A stretch of DNA of 39,082 nt from Pseudomonadota bacterium (GTDB taxonomy: Bacteria; Bdellovibrionota; Bdellovibrionia; Bdellovibrionales; Bdellovibrionaceae): the NCBI GenBank assembly GCA_021300175.1, contig JAJTIC010000005.1:1-39082 (forward strand), written 5' to 3'. Each line of letters opens with the position of its first letter. Position 1 is the first letter of the stretch. The position numbers were made by a program, and so were the translations under genes. A model generated the notes under the pieces. That model had not been told where the DNA came from. It did not search any database and saw only the letters and a list, made by a program, of their open reading frames with translations. This document shows, in pieces, positions 38,888 to 39,082 of this stretch.

Positions 38888-39082
38888 AAAGCAGGGGTCT
38901 CCACAACTGGTTCGGAATTCCAGCCACAGCCTGGTTGAGCTTGCTGCTCGTCGGGCCCTTGCTCATGGTTTTTCTCTTGAGCTTGTGCACGCGGGGGGTT
39001 TATGGAGGGATTGAATACACGTTCACGATCTCGAATTACGCGAAAGCATTTCAACCTCTTTATGTTGAGATTTATTTGCGCA
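38884..39082 (+). CDS. potB: ABC permease PotB, N-terminal part
   Basis: The first 66 codons from GTG 38884, cut by the window edge. The translation starts with a short basic stretch, has a membrane segment at about 14-36 (TAWLSLLLVGPLLMVFLLSL) and continues with TFTISNYAKAFQPLYVEIYLR, the usual start of PotB-type permeases before the second membrane helix. It overlaps potA by 4 bases, so they are co-translated. potC is expected next, outside the window. Confidence 0.88.
   Translation, partial: MKSRGLHNWFGIPATAWLSLLLVGPLLMVFLLSLCTRGVYGGIEYTFTISNYAKAFQPLYVEIYLR

Overview
The window looks like chromosomal DNA of a Gram-negative bacterium of the Bdellovibrio group (Bdellovibrionota), or a close relative that shares the myxobacterial-type envelope machinery. 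The main reasons are a Glt/Agl (gliding or focal-adhesion type) gene cluster, Kdo and Lpt genes that imply an LPS outer membrane, RpoN with an FHA-domain sigma-54 activator, and many lipoproteins. This placement is inferred from gene content and protein character; no database was searched. Coding density is very high, no gap between genes exceeds about 200 bases, and I see no rRNA, tRNA, CRISPR array, insertion sequence or prophage.

Layout. 1-4.1 kb: start of a dihydrolipoyl acyltransferase gene (minus strand, cut by the window edge) coupled to lipA; divergent sfsA; two overlapping DUF4442/hotdog genes; a nitroreductase; a 65-residue membrane protein. 4.3-6.6 kb: a DsbA-like lipoprotein with a clear terminator, a small exported protein, and a lytic transglycosylase. 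6.8-9.7 kb: an uncharacterised run of a small protein, an exported cupredoxin-like protein, an orphan CpaF-type ATPase, and a protein resembling a histidine kinase that has lost its catalytic half. This runs directly into eno and ftsB (9.7-11.4 kb). 11.4-14.4 kb: a small XRE regulator with a palindrome at its promoter, then polA. 14.4-17.4 kb: a lipoprotein, a FliL-domain membrane protein, and a convergent FHA/sigma-54 activator.

17.5-36.6 kb is one long co-directional plus-strand array. It starts with engB-kdsB-pyrG-kdsD-kdsC (Kdo supply, with CTP made by PyrG for the CMP-Kdo step). It passes through a 4-base overlap into gltA-gltB-gltC-gltD-gltE-gltF-gltG and the proton channel genes aglR-aglQ-aglS, then continues into a long LptC protein that seems fused to an LptA-like domain, lptB and rpoN. 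The envelope-spanning energised machine therefore sits between LPS sugar synthesis and LPS export genes. 36.6-39.1 kb: a polyamine-type ABC transporter, with potD on the minus strand and divergent potA-potB, potB being cut by the window edge.

The most interesting parts are the compact Glt/Agl locus embedded in LPS genes, the LptC-LptA fusion, the orphan CpaF/cupredoxin module, the kinase-like remnant before eno, the FliL-like protein facing an FHA sigma-54 activator, and two palindromic regulatory candidates (11423-11444 and 17390-17416).
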